A stretch of DNA of 64,000 bases from Bin55 sp965205545. Lineage in GTDB: Bacteria > Pseudomonadota > Gammaproteobacteria > Pseudomonadales > Azotimanducaceae. The translations under genes and the position numbers were made by a program. Below, piece by piece: positions 26,916 to 34,655 of this stretch (position 1 is the first letter of the stretch; each line of letters opens with the position of its first letter). Below the pieces are notes generated by a model. It was not told where the DNA came from and made no database searches. It was given only the letters and a program-made list of their open reading frames with translations. The stretch lies in the NCBI GenBank assembly GCA_965205545.1, contig OZ242170.1, positions 2,356,001-2,420,000 of the forward strand, in the 5' to 3' direction.

Positions 26916-29162
26916 ATGAATCCTCTTCGGCTGATCCTTAGTCTGTTCCTGTTTGTCGGCGCTGTGCAGATCCAAAGCGACGATACCGTTACTCTGAATG
27001 GGCACATTGTCGCGAATGGACAACAATCCCACACTGTATTTGTAGGGGTGTTTGAATTGCCGATGCGGCCCGAAGCGGAAGCATGGAGTTGGACTCGAAT
27101 TGAGTCCACAGAATTCACATTGAACGTACCTGACGTCGAGGAGATCCAGTTGGTGGCGCTGCGGAAAGATTCCTTGCCCGTGGTGCAGCGAATTCATCCA
27201 GGCTCTGTCGACGCAACAATCGAGCTTGAGTTTGAAGAGGGATTGACACTCGACGGAAATGTCCTTTCAACCGACGGCATCCCCGTTGCGAACACACGGC
27301 TGGTTTTGGGCCGCAACGACTTGCCAAACGTCCAGATTCCTACCTACGTCAAGTCTTCCTGGGAGAGCGATGCTGACGGTCGATTCAAGATTGGTGGCTT
27401 GTCTGCGAGTACCACCTACGAAATAGAGGTCGCCCCGCCCTTTGGCGAAACAGAGATGTTTTCTGTTCGGGTTTCGGAGAGCAATCCGGTCCTCGATCTG
27501 CGTCTGTCTGACGCCTATTTCGTGATGGGCAGAGTTGTAGACCTTGACCAAGACAGTGTTCAAGAGGCAAGAGTTAGCTTTCTGCTTGTTGAACAAGAGA
27601 GCGAATTTTTTCTCCGCCCTCCATTTGGTCCAGATGAGCGGAGTCCATCGACCGCTACTGACGCCAACGGAGAGTTTGCAATTGGACCACTCCAGCGAGA
27701 TAGGAAGCTAACTTTAGTTGCTCGACACGAGGAACTGGGTTCCTCGAGTGTGCTGCAAGTCGCTTCAGGGGAGCACGACGTGGAGTTGGTTCTCTCCGGC
27801 ATGGTTCGTGTGATTGGACGTGTGCTTGATGCAGCCACTGGTGAACCCATCGACGACTTCACATTGTTTGCAGTTCGCGGCGATGGGAGTCGCAAGTACT
27901 CATACGCTGACTCGAAAGGGGAAGTTTCAAGCATGGTGGATCCAAAGACAGTGGGGTTTATTGTGGATTCCTCGGAGTACAGCGTTCACGTCAGTACGGG
28001 GATCACGTTGGAATCGATCAATGAGTACGACCTAGGCGAGATTGCTCTGAATCGATCAAGACAATTGACGGGTCAAGTCTATGATGCAGCAAGCCGAGAA
28101 CCCGTTGTGGGGGCCACAGTTTCGCATTCGGATAGCAGTTTGACTGAGAATGTTGGAGTCAGTTGGGGCATCTTCATCAGCAAATATTTGGGCGAGACGG
28201 CTCATTCGGCCACCAACGAAAAGGGAGAGTACCTGCTAGAGGGAGTATCTGGAGACTCAATCCAGTTGGAGGTGTCTGCCGAAGACTATCAATACCAAAT
28301 GCATCAAATTGATGGTGGCACCACCGTGTTTGACGTTGCTTTAGTGAAGAAGTCGACCAGGTCAAGAGTCAGAGGGAGAATTGAGTCCTTGGTGGGAGAT
28401 CCTCTGGCAGGCGAAGTGTACTTCGCAACCGGAACCGGGGCCTCGATCGCTCAGGCTCAAAGCGATGGATTGTTCGACCATGTGCTGAGCCCAAATAAGT
28501 ACACGGTGTGGGCAAGAACGGACCAAGGAATGTCGAACATCGAAATTGTTGACGTTGTTGAAGATGAAACCCGGGAAGTCACGCTTGTTGTTGATTCGAG
28601 GGGTCGCCTGACAGTCTCCATTGACGGTCTATGGGATGGAGAGATCGTGCAGCTAATCATTTCTTCCGAACCCAGCGGGGTCGGCGTACGGTTGGTGGAG
28701 ACAAATGGGAACGGCGAAGTTGTCGTTGTGGGATTAGGGATTGGTGAGTTCAGGATTAGGGCACGGTCGAATCGAAAGCGCACACAGGTGAATTCGTTTC
28801 AAGTGAGTGCAAGCGGTGAAGAGGCTCTTGTCCAATTCAACTTCAGTGGCAATTCGCGCATCTTCGGGTCCCTAACAATGCCTGATGGGTCGGTTAGCAG
28901 CGGACAATTAACTGCAACGCCAAAGCAACTGGGCAAGACAGGCGGCACGGGGTTCATCAACACAGACGGCACCTATGAGATTATCGGTCTGGACGATGGC
29001 GAATACACAGTTTACGTCCATCGATTAGTAAGGCTTAGCCTAAGTCTGGAAAACAGAAGTTGGTCGTCAGCTTGGACAGACGGCGTGGGTCAGTTCGATG
29101 TATTGATTAAAGGGGACACCCAACGAGACGTACAGCTTCCGACAAAGTCCGAATCTGAGTGA
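26916..29162 (+). CDS. family B exported beta-module protein
   Basis: The 748-residue product is the closest sister of the preceding gene. It has a signal peptide (MNPLRLILSLFLFVGAVQIQ) and the same eight-module layout, ending GTYEIIGLDDGEYTVYV and LPTKSESE. The ATG at 26916 is preferred over an upstream GTG at 26877 because it opens the signal peptide and aligns with the other copies. Modules 2 and the 3/4 junction are almost identical to the neighbour at DNA level while modules 5 to 8 are more diverged, a mosaic pattern. Probably exported to the cell envelope; no enzyme motif is visible. Confidence 0.78.
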   Translation: MNPLRLILSLFLFVGAVQIQSDDTVTLNGHIVANGQQSHTVFVGVFELPMRPEAEAWSWTRIESTEFTLNVPDVEEIQLVALRKDSLPVVQRIHPGSVDATIELEFEEGLTLDGNVLSTDGIPVANTRLVLGRNDLPNVQIPTYVKSSWESDADGRFKIGGLSASTTYEIEVAPPFGETEMFSVRVSESNPVLDLRLSDAYFVMGRVVDLDQDSVQEARVSFLLVEQESEFFLRPPFGPDERSPSTATDANGEFAIGPLQRDRKLTLVARHEELGSSSVLQVASGEHDVELVLSGMVRVIGRVLDAATGEPIDDFTLFAVRGDGSRKYSYADSKGEVSSMVDPKTVGFIVDSSEYSVHVSTGITLESINEYDLGEIALNRSRQLTGQVYDAASREPVVGATVSHSDSSLTENVGVSWGIFISKYLGETAHSATNEKGEYLLEGVSGDSIQLEVSAEDYQYQMHQIDGGTTVFDVALVKKSTRSRVRGRIESLVGDPLAGEVYFATGTGASIAQAQSDGLFDHVLSPNKYTVWARTDQGMSNIEIVDVVEDETREVTLVVDSRGRLTVSIDGLWDGEIVQLIISSEPSGVGVRLVETNGNGEVVVVGLGIGEFRIRARSNRKRTQVNSFQVSASGEEALVQFNFSGNSRIFGSLTMPDGSVSSGQLTATPKQLGKTGGTGFINTDGTYEIIGLDDGEYTVYVHRLVRLSLSLENRSWSSAWTDGVGQFDVLIKGDTQRDVQLPTKSESE
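27715..27818 (+). repeat. 104-nt tract identical to 25080-25183
   Basis: This is the partner of the identical tract in the upstream family B gene. Identity ends abruptly at GATTGGA, after which the copies read AGTGTG and CGTGTG. Confidence 0.85.
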
Positions 29163-29360
29163 ATGCAGTTTTGGTCAACTTTTCAACCCGAATTGACTAG
29201 ACAAAAGGGTACGTGGGTGTGCCCACCTATTGCCCTGAAGTGCGATAAGCGTCTTCCCTTCAAATAGACGATCTCTTTTCGCAACTGGACTTAATTCGTG
29301 GGTCTGTGCGATCTAGGCTCTGCATTGGCGTCGCTGGTTGACGCTTTCGAAGCAAGACCA

Positions 29361-29366
29361 GATAAT
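29361..29366 (+). promoter_or_regulatory. putative -10 element (GATAAT)
   Basis: GATAAT in the context ACCAGATAATTGAG lies 18 nt before the ATG of the family A gene at 29385. No good -35 was identified. The short distance implies a leader of only about a dozen bases. Confidence 0.3.
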
Positions 29367-29384
29367 TGAGACACGGTTCTTTAG

Positions 29385-31259
29385 ATGAACGTTGTTCGTC
29401 TCTTCGGCACAATGGCTGTCCACATCCTCCAGAGATTGAAGTCGGCGACTCCTGCATTCGCTGGAGCCGTAACAGCTTGTGTGCTTTTTGGGGTTGTAGC
29501 CCTTACTGTATTCCGGTCTCCCAGCGACGCCGATACTACTCCAAGCATCGACCCAGATGCGACTAGTCAATCTCAATATGCACTAGAAGATCACGCTGAG
29601 GAGCCGGTTGACGGAAACACTCTAGTTGCCAAAGCACCACAAAGGACTATCGCCGAGCTTGTTGAGTTGGAAAGCGAGTACGCGAGAGCGGTGACCCTTC
29701 GTCAAATGCTGGCAAACACTGACGAAAAGGGCACCCTGGAGCTTCTTGACCAAACAGTGGCAGTAGCCCAGCCCAAACTGAGACTTCGACTGCAGGTGCA
29801 GATAGTCCAGAAGCTAGCCTCGATAGATCCCTCAATGGCGCTTGACCATACACAAAACCTTCCAATGCAACACCGCAATCAGTTACTCGAGGTCGTGTTC
29901 GAAGAGTGGTCCGTGTCAAGCCTGGACGAGGCACTATCGCATGCCGCGACTCTTGAGGACAAAGAACGACTGGCAGTCCTAAGGACGATTTTTCGAACAA
30001 GGGAAGATCTCTCCACGACAAGATTGAGCCAGATTGCGCACGATCTGGGCTATGGTGGAATGGCGACACGACTCAAGGAAGATCTGCTGGTCAAGTCGGC
30101 AAGCCGAAATCCAAAAGATTCCTGGAATCAGATTCTCGAAGACCCTTGGAGGGACTACAGCCAGGTAATGTCGCTAGTGGATGTTGCAGATGCTTGGATA
30201 AAGGCAGAGGGACGTGATGTGCTCTATCAGATTGCCGAGTCCATCCCCAATCATCGCACCCGAACCCAGGTGATTCGGATTCTTCTTGGTCAATTTCCAG
30301 CTCAAGACGCACCTGAAGCGTTCGACTATGCCAGATCTTTGTACGATCAAACCGACGACTCAATCTTTCGAGCTAGCTTGTTTTGGTGGACTGCCAATGA
30401 CCCCTACTCCGCATTTAAGGCGGTAACGGAATTGGACGACAAAGCACTGCGCCTGAAGATGCAGACAACAGTCGCAGACCGGTGGGCGCAAGTAGATCCT
30501 CTCGCCTTGCTGCAAAACATTGCTGACTTTCCCAACAAAGCACAAGTTAACGCACGACGCATAGCGATTGGCGAAATTGCCAATACCTCGCCTCGGAACG
30601 CGACCAAAGCTCTCGCACAGCTTCCCTCAGACGAGACGAAAAGTGTTGCTGAGCAGTTGGCTTACCGATGGGCTATGAAGAATGTGCAGGAAGTCGTGGA
30701 TTGGATTCAAACCGATCCGATTGTTCAGAACTATCAAGACGATCTGCTGGTCGAGGTTTTTCGAGTGCTAGTTCGAACGGACCCGGAAGCAGCTATGCAA
30801 CTTGCGCTCGACCGACCTGTGCGCTCTTCATATCGCAGTCTGGAGTACCAAGTCGTTCGGTTGCTGATTTCGGACAACAAGATTGAGGAGTCGCTCGCGC
30901 TATTGCCTCGTGTGCGAGAGGGTTCCAGCCAAGTCGATGCGTTCTATCTAGTGGGGCTCAATCTGGCACTCAATAAAAACATAAACCAAGCACTGGAATT
31001 AGGGGAACAGTTGAGCGCTTCGCGACGCGACACATATTTGAGAAGTGTGATGAGGGGATGGGCGTCCAACGACGCGCAAGGGCTGTATCTCTCGATGGAC
31101 AATCTGCCAGACTTGGAAACGAAACGTCTCGCCGCAAACGCGTTGGCTGAATACCCGGAAACACTAAACGAAGATCAACGCGAACATGTCAAAACGCTAA
31201 CGGGCCGAGATTCGCTGCGCGACGATTTTGAAACGATAGTCATTACGAGTTCGCCATGA
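29385..31259 (+). CDS. family A membrane-anchored helical-repeat protein, copy 3
   Basis: The 624-residue product follows the family A plan: a short N-terminus, one membrane helix at about residues 24-43 (FAGAVTACVLFGVVALTVF), an acidic S/T/D-rich linker, then the conserved entry segment (ELESEYARAVTLRQMLANT, matching DSEFSRILALYNFALNV of copies 1 and 2) and helical repeats. Its stop codon overlaps the start of the next family A gene (ATGA), so the two are translationally coupled and probably made in fixed ratio. It immediately follows a family B gene and is clearly more diverged from copies 1 and 2 than these are from each other. Role unknown; a scaffold anchored in the inner membrane and facing the periplasm is the structural inference. 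Confidence 0.75.
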   Translation: MNVVRLFGTMAVHILQRLKSATPAFAGAVTACVLFGVVALTVFRSPSDADTTPSIDPDATSQSQYALEDHAEEPVDGNTLVAKAPQRTIAELVELESEYARAVTLRQMLANTDEKGTLELLDQTVAVAQPKLRLRLQVQIVQKLASIDPSMALDHTQNLPMQHRNQLLEVVFEEWSVSSLDEALSHAATLEDKERLAVLRTIFRTREDLSTTRLSQIAHDLGYGGMATRLKEDLLVKSASRNPKDSWNQILEDPWRDYSQVMSLVDVADAWIKAEGRDVLYQIAESIPNHRTRTQVIRILLGQFPAQDAPEAFDYARSLYDQTDDSIFRASLFWWTANDPYSAFKAVTELDDKALRLKMQTTVADRWAQVDPLALLQNIADFPNKAQVNARRIAIGEIANTSPRNATKALAQLPSDETKSVAEQLAYRWAMKNVQEVVDWIQTDPIVQNYQDDLLVEVFRVLVRTDPEAAMQLALDRPVRSSYRSLEYQVVRLLISDNKIEESLALLPRVREGSSQVDAFYLVGLNLALNKNINQALELGEQLSASRRDTYLRSVMRGWASNDAQGLYLSMDNLPDLETKRLAANALAEYPETLNEDQREHVKTLTGRDSLRDDFETIVITSSP

Positions 31260-33214
31260 GAGGCAATTCCCGAACCAAGCGAACTCGCAGACATTTCGTC
31301 CAGTTTGTAGGCGGCTTTGCCATTTCCTGTCTGGTGGCGGCAGGTGTATTTTTCTTCGTCAGCCCGGCAGTTACCAATGAAGGTTCAAACGCAAACGAAG
31401 ACTCTACTGCTTCATCGGATGAAGCTATGCAATCTCGACAAGCCAATCGACCAGCATTAGGGAAGTCGATTCCGTCGGCAATGCTCGTTGAATTTGGCTC
31501 TATTCAGAGTGGGTTTGAGCGAGCCATTGCGTTGGACAGCTACCTTGTTCAAGCTGACGCGAATCTTCTAAAACAACTATTCGTTCAAACAAAGTCGATT
31601 GCGCCAACCCGTGCTCGCGAGACCGTGCAGGAGGAGCTTCTTCGCCGGTTCGCGACAACTGTCCCAGTTCAGGCGTTGGACCTGCTCAAAGGCAGGTCCC
31701 GGCTTGAGCAGGAACGGTTGCTTGGGGTTGTATTCCAAGAGTGGTCAAGTACAGACCTAGACTCCGCGAGAGAGCACGCGAGAACTTTAGAACCATACGC
31801 CCTTCGTCAGATTGCGTATGGCGCGATGCTTGAAGTTCGGGAGGATCTGACGACAAGTGAGACACAACAGATTGCTCGCCATCTAGAACTAACGTACGTT
31901 GCAATGCAGGATGTTGTAAACATTCATGATATTTCCGCAACCAAGAACCACGAAGAAATTTGGAACGCGACGCTGATCAGCGACCAACGGTACCGCCTCA
32001 AGTATTCACTGCTTGTCCGGCTGGCGCAAAGACGGATTGAGGCAGGGGGATTGCGCGCCATTGCAGAAATTGGTAAGTCCTTAACTGATTGGAGAACACG
32101 GCGAGGCGTGCTTCGTGAATCCATCAAATGGGCAGCTAGATCTGATCCTAAGGCCACCTTTGAATTCGCGCTGGGTTCATTTCGAGAAACTGATTCCTAT
32201 CTTGTCATGGATGCTTTAGAGCAGTGGGTTCAATGCGAACCAGAGAATGCGCTAAGTGCAATATCCAGTCTTGAATCGAGCCGGCTGCAGAAAGAGCTAT
32301 ATAGCAAAGTCGTCGCTTCTTGGTCGGACTACGAGCCCCGAGAGCTTCTACGCAATCTCGAATTGCTGCCAAAGAACTTGCGCGTTAGTGCTCAACGTAC
32401 GGCGTTCTCAAAAATCCGAGACCTCTCTGCTCAAGAAGTCACTCAGTTGGTTGAAGAATTGCCTCAAAACAATCGATCCTCATCAATTCGGGAGATTTTG
32501 AGTAATTGGAAGGACTATGCGTTTGAAGAGGCCCTTGATTGGGTTATGTCGTACGTTGAATTGTCGCACTTGTCGCACACGTCACGCGTAGTGGGTTCGG
32601 AGATATCGAAGGAGAATTTCAGTCTGCCAGATGGCTACGTTGCACCTGGATTCTGGTCGTATGGCCATCGCGTTGGAAATACTTTGATCGACACAATGTT
32701 GAGTGACCTGAGCGCAATCGACGCCGAGTTGGTTTTCGAGCGAATTTTGGATCAATCGTTGGATGAAAACGAAGTGGGACTAGAAGCAGACGTCGTTATG
32801 TATTTGGTTTACTCGGACGTGAATGCAGCCATTGACCTACTTCCGTTTATTCGCAATGAAAAGACAAGAAATGCGGCTATTCAACGTGTTGGTGGGCGGT
32901 TGGGGCTAGAGGGAAGATTGGAAGTCGCAGGGAAGTTCGGAAGTCGATTGCCTAAACCTCAACGCTCAAGCTTCTACGACGGCGTTGTCCGGGTCCGCTT
33001 CGATCTTGTCGGTCATAGCGTTGGTGGAAGTGTTGTAGAGACAGTTGCAAAAATCCAATCTGCGGATTTGCGGTCTCGAGCAGCTCTGTGGGCCATAGAG
33101 AATGGGAAGGCAAGAAAAAATCTCTCCCAGAGCGACGAGACAGTGCTAAGGGGATATTTGACTGATGACGACAAGAAAGAGGAACAAAGTATCGAAATCA
33201 TAATTGCCCCTTGA
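31256..33214 (+). CDS. family A membrane-anchored helical-repeat protein, copy 4
   Basis: The 652-residue product has a basic N-terminus (RTKRTRRHF), a membrane helix at about residues 17-40 (GGFAISCLVAAGVFFFV), a linker rich in S, N and E, then helical repeats to the end. It keeps the entry segment (GFERAIALDSYL) and the repeats WKDYAFEEALDW and DPKATFEFAL, but several repeats are more degenerate than in copies 1 and 2. It contains an extra segment around residues 440-480 (SRVVGSEISKENFSLPDGYV) absent from the others. ATG 31256 overlaps the preceding stop. Different family A proteins could pair with different family B partners. Confidence 0.73.
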   Translation: MRGNSRTKRTRRHFVQFVGGFAISCLVAAGVFFFVSPAVTNEGSNANEDSTASSDEAMQSRQANRPALGKSIPSAMLVEFGSIQSGFERAIALDSYLVQADANLLKQLFVQTKSIAPTRARETVQEELLRRFATTVPVQALDLLKGRSRLEQERLLGVVFQEWSSTDLDSAREHARTLEPYALRQIAYGAMLEVREDLTTSETQQIARHLELTYVAMQDVVNIHDISATKNHEEIWNATLISDQRYRLKYSLLVRLAQRRIEAGGLRAIAEIGKSLTDWRTRRGVLRESIKWAARSDPKATFEFALGSFRETDSYLVMDALEQWVQCEPENALSAISSLESSRLQKELYSKVVASWSDYEPRELLRNLELLPKNLRVSAQRTAFSKIRDLSAQEVTQLVEELPQNNRSSSIREILSNWKDYAFEEALDWVMSYVELSHLSHTSRVVGSEISKENFSLPDGYVAPGFWSYGHRVGNTLIDTMLSDLSAIDAELVFERILDQSLDENEVGLEADVVMYLVYSDVNAAIDLLPFIRNEKTRNAAIQRVGGRLGLEGRLEVAGKFGSRLPKPQRSSFYDGVVRVRFDLVGHSVGGSVVETVAKIQSADLRSRAALWAIENGKARKNLSQSDETVLRGYLTDDDKKEEQSIEIIIAP

Positions 33215-33246
33215 AATTCTGTACAAACGTTCCGCACCATTTGTAT

Positions 33247-33286
33247 AATATACTTTACATTTAGACGTCTATATGTAAAGTATATT
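33247..33286. promoter_or_regulatory. 40-bp near-perfect palindrome overlapping the promoter of the ATPase gene
   Basis: The arms AATATACTTTACAT (33247-33260) and its complement (33273-33286) share a centre with an inner AGACGTCT palindrome; only the base pair 33261/33272 mismatches. The element ends one base before the ATG at 33288. A TATAAT box at 33244-33249 overlaps its left edge. A repressor bound here would block transcription, and a transcript starting upstream would fold into a hairpin hiding the start. The layout matches that of the AbiEi gene at 5752-5794, although the sequences differ. Confidence 0.7.
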
Positions 33287-33287
33287 T

Positions 33288-34463
33288 ATGATAGGTAGGC
33301 CATTGTGGCTGCAGAAGATCGAAGACGCTTGGTCAAAGCGTGCTATTGTTTGGCTCGCCGGCGTGCGCCGAGTGGGCAAGACAACACTCGTGAAAATGCT
33401 CGACACGACCGAGGTGACCTATAGGAACTGCGATCTTCCGTCGGTGCATCGAGAGCTTGAAGATCCAGAGTTTTTTCTCCGGTCTTTGCCGAAGGGGGCC
33501 GTAGTCGCCTTCGATGAAGTGCATCGTCTAAATGATCCGAGCTTGTTGCTCAAAATTGCTGCAGACGAGTTTCCTAGCCTACGAGTCATAGCAACAGGTT
33601 CGTCAACGCTCGCTGCATCCAGCAAGTTTCGGGATTCGCTAACTGGTCGCAAGCAGGTTGTCCTTCTAACTCCAGTCCTTTGGCAAGAGTGTCAATCTGA
33701 TTTTGGAATAGGAGACTTGGATAGACGATTGCTACATGGCGGGCTGCCAGAGCCGCTTTTGTCTACACGCAAGGACTCAGATTTTTTTGCTGAATGGTTG
33801 GATAGCGTATACGCTCGAGACATTCAAGAATTGTTTGGAGTGAGAAACCGCACAGGCTACCTGAGTCTCATTGGGTTGCTGCTGCGTCAAAGCGGTGGTC
33901 TGCTCGACATTACAAAACTTGCCCAAGTATCGCGAATTAGTCGACCGACTGCTTATAGCTATCTCGAGTCTTTGCAACTATCGCATTTGATTCGATTGGT
34001 CCGCCCCATGAATGGAGGCGGCAAGCGGGAAATAGTCAAACAGCCAAAATGCTATGCGTTTGACACTGGATTCGTAACGTACGAAAAAGGTTGGGATGTG
34101 CTTCGGTCCGAAGATCGAGGGCTTCTTTGGGAGCATTTGGTGATCGACGCGCTCTATGCGCAATTTCCGTCAGAGAATATCTTGTACTGGAAGGATAAGT
34201 CCAACAGAGAGATCGATTTCATAGTAAGAACCAAAAGGGACGAACACCACACAGTAGAGTGCAAGATTGATGTTGATCGTATTTCTGTCAAGACTCTCGC
34301 GAATTTCAGGAAACGCTACCAAAACGGCTTAAACTTCGTCGTTAGCCCACGGGTTCTTCGTCCATACCGTGCTCGTATTGAAGGATTGGAGATCACGTTC
34401 AGCGACGGGGCTAACTTAGTCGATGCTAGTGCACAATCTGCTGACGCTGAGGTAATGCGCTAG
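33288..34463 (+). CDS. AAA-type ATPase with C-terminal DUF4143 domain
   Basis: The 391-residue product belongs to the bacterial ATP-binding protein family with an AAA module and a DUF4143 tail. Walker A is GVRRVGKTTL (about residue 24), Walker B is VVAFDEVHR (about residue 70), and a sensor region reads VIATGSSTLAAS. The middle has a winged-helix-like part (LLDITKLAQVSRISRPTAYS). The C-terminal part holds a restriction-endonuclease-like signature, EIDFIV followed by VECKID. Such proteins are common, mobile and poorly understood; some behave like toxin-antitoxin or defence genes. It splits the family A and B blocks, with its own palindromic control region, and is probably an insertion. Confidence 0.8.
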   Translation: MIGRPLWLQKIEDAWSKRAIVWLAGVRRVGKTTLVKMLDTTEVTYRNCDLPSVHRELEDPEFFLRSLPKGAVVAFDEVHRLNDPSLLLKIAADEFPSLRVIATGSSTLAASSKFRDSLTGRKQVVLLTPVLWQECQSDFGIGDLDRRLLHGGLPEPLLSTRKDSDFFAEWLDSVYARDIQELFGVRNRTGYLSLIGLLLRQSGGLLDITKLAQVSRISRPTAYSYLESLQLSHLIRLVRPMNGGGKREIVKQPKCYAFDTGFVTYEKGWDVLRSEDRGLLWEHLVIDALYAQFPSENILYWKDKSNREIDFIVRTKRDEHHTVECKIDVDRISVKTLANFRKRYQNGLNFVVSPRVLRPYRARIEGLEITFSDGANLVDASAQSADAEVMR

Positions 34464-34515
34464 TATTCGCGTAGCCGTGTCTTCGGCTTCCCAGCAGCAA
34501 CCACAGATTACATTG

Positions 34516-34532
34516 CACCAACAAAATTGGTG
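34516..34532 (+). terminator. possible hairpin after the ATPase gene
   Basis: CACCAA and TTGGTG pair around a five-base loop 50 nt past the ATPase stop, followed by TCTTGTT. The stem is short and the T-run interrupted, so this is only a candidate. Confidence 0.25.
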
Positions 34533-34655
34533 TCTTGTTACCAAGCAATTTGCTTCGTAGCGATCAATTAAGCAGTAGTAATGACATAGAAGTTAACGGA
34601 TAGTAATAACTGCTTGACTGTCCAAGTAGTTGAGTGTTCATCGTTTGGAGCGGGG

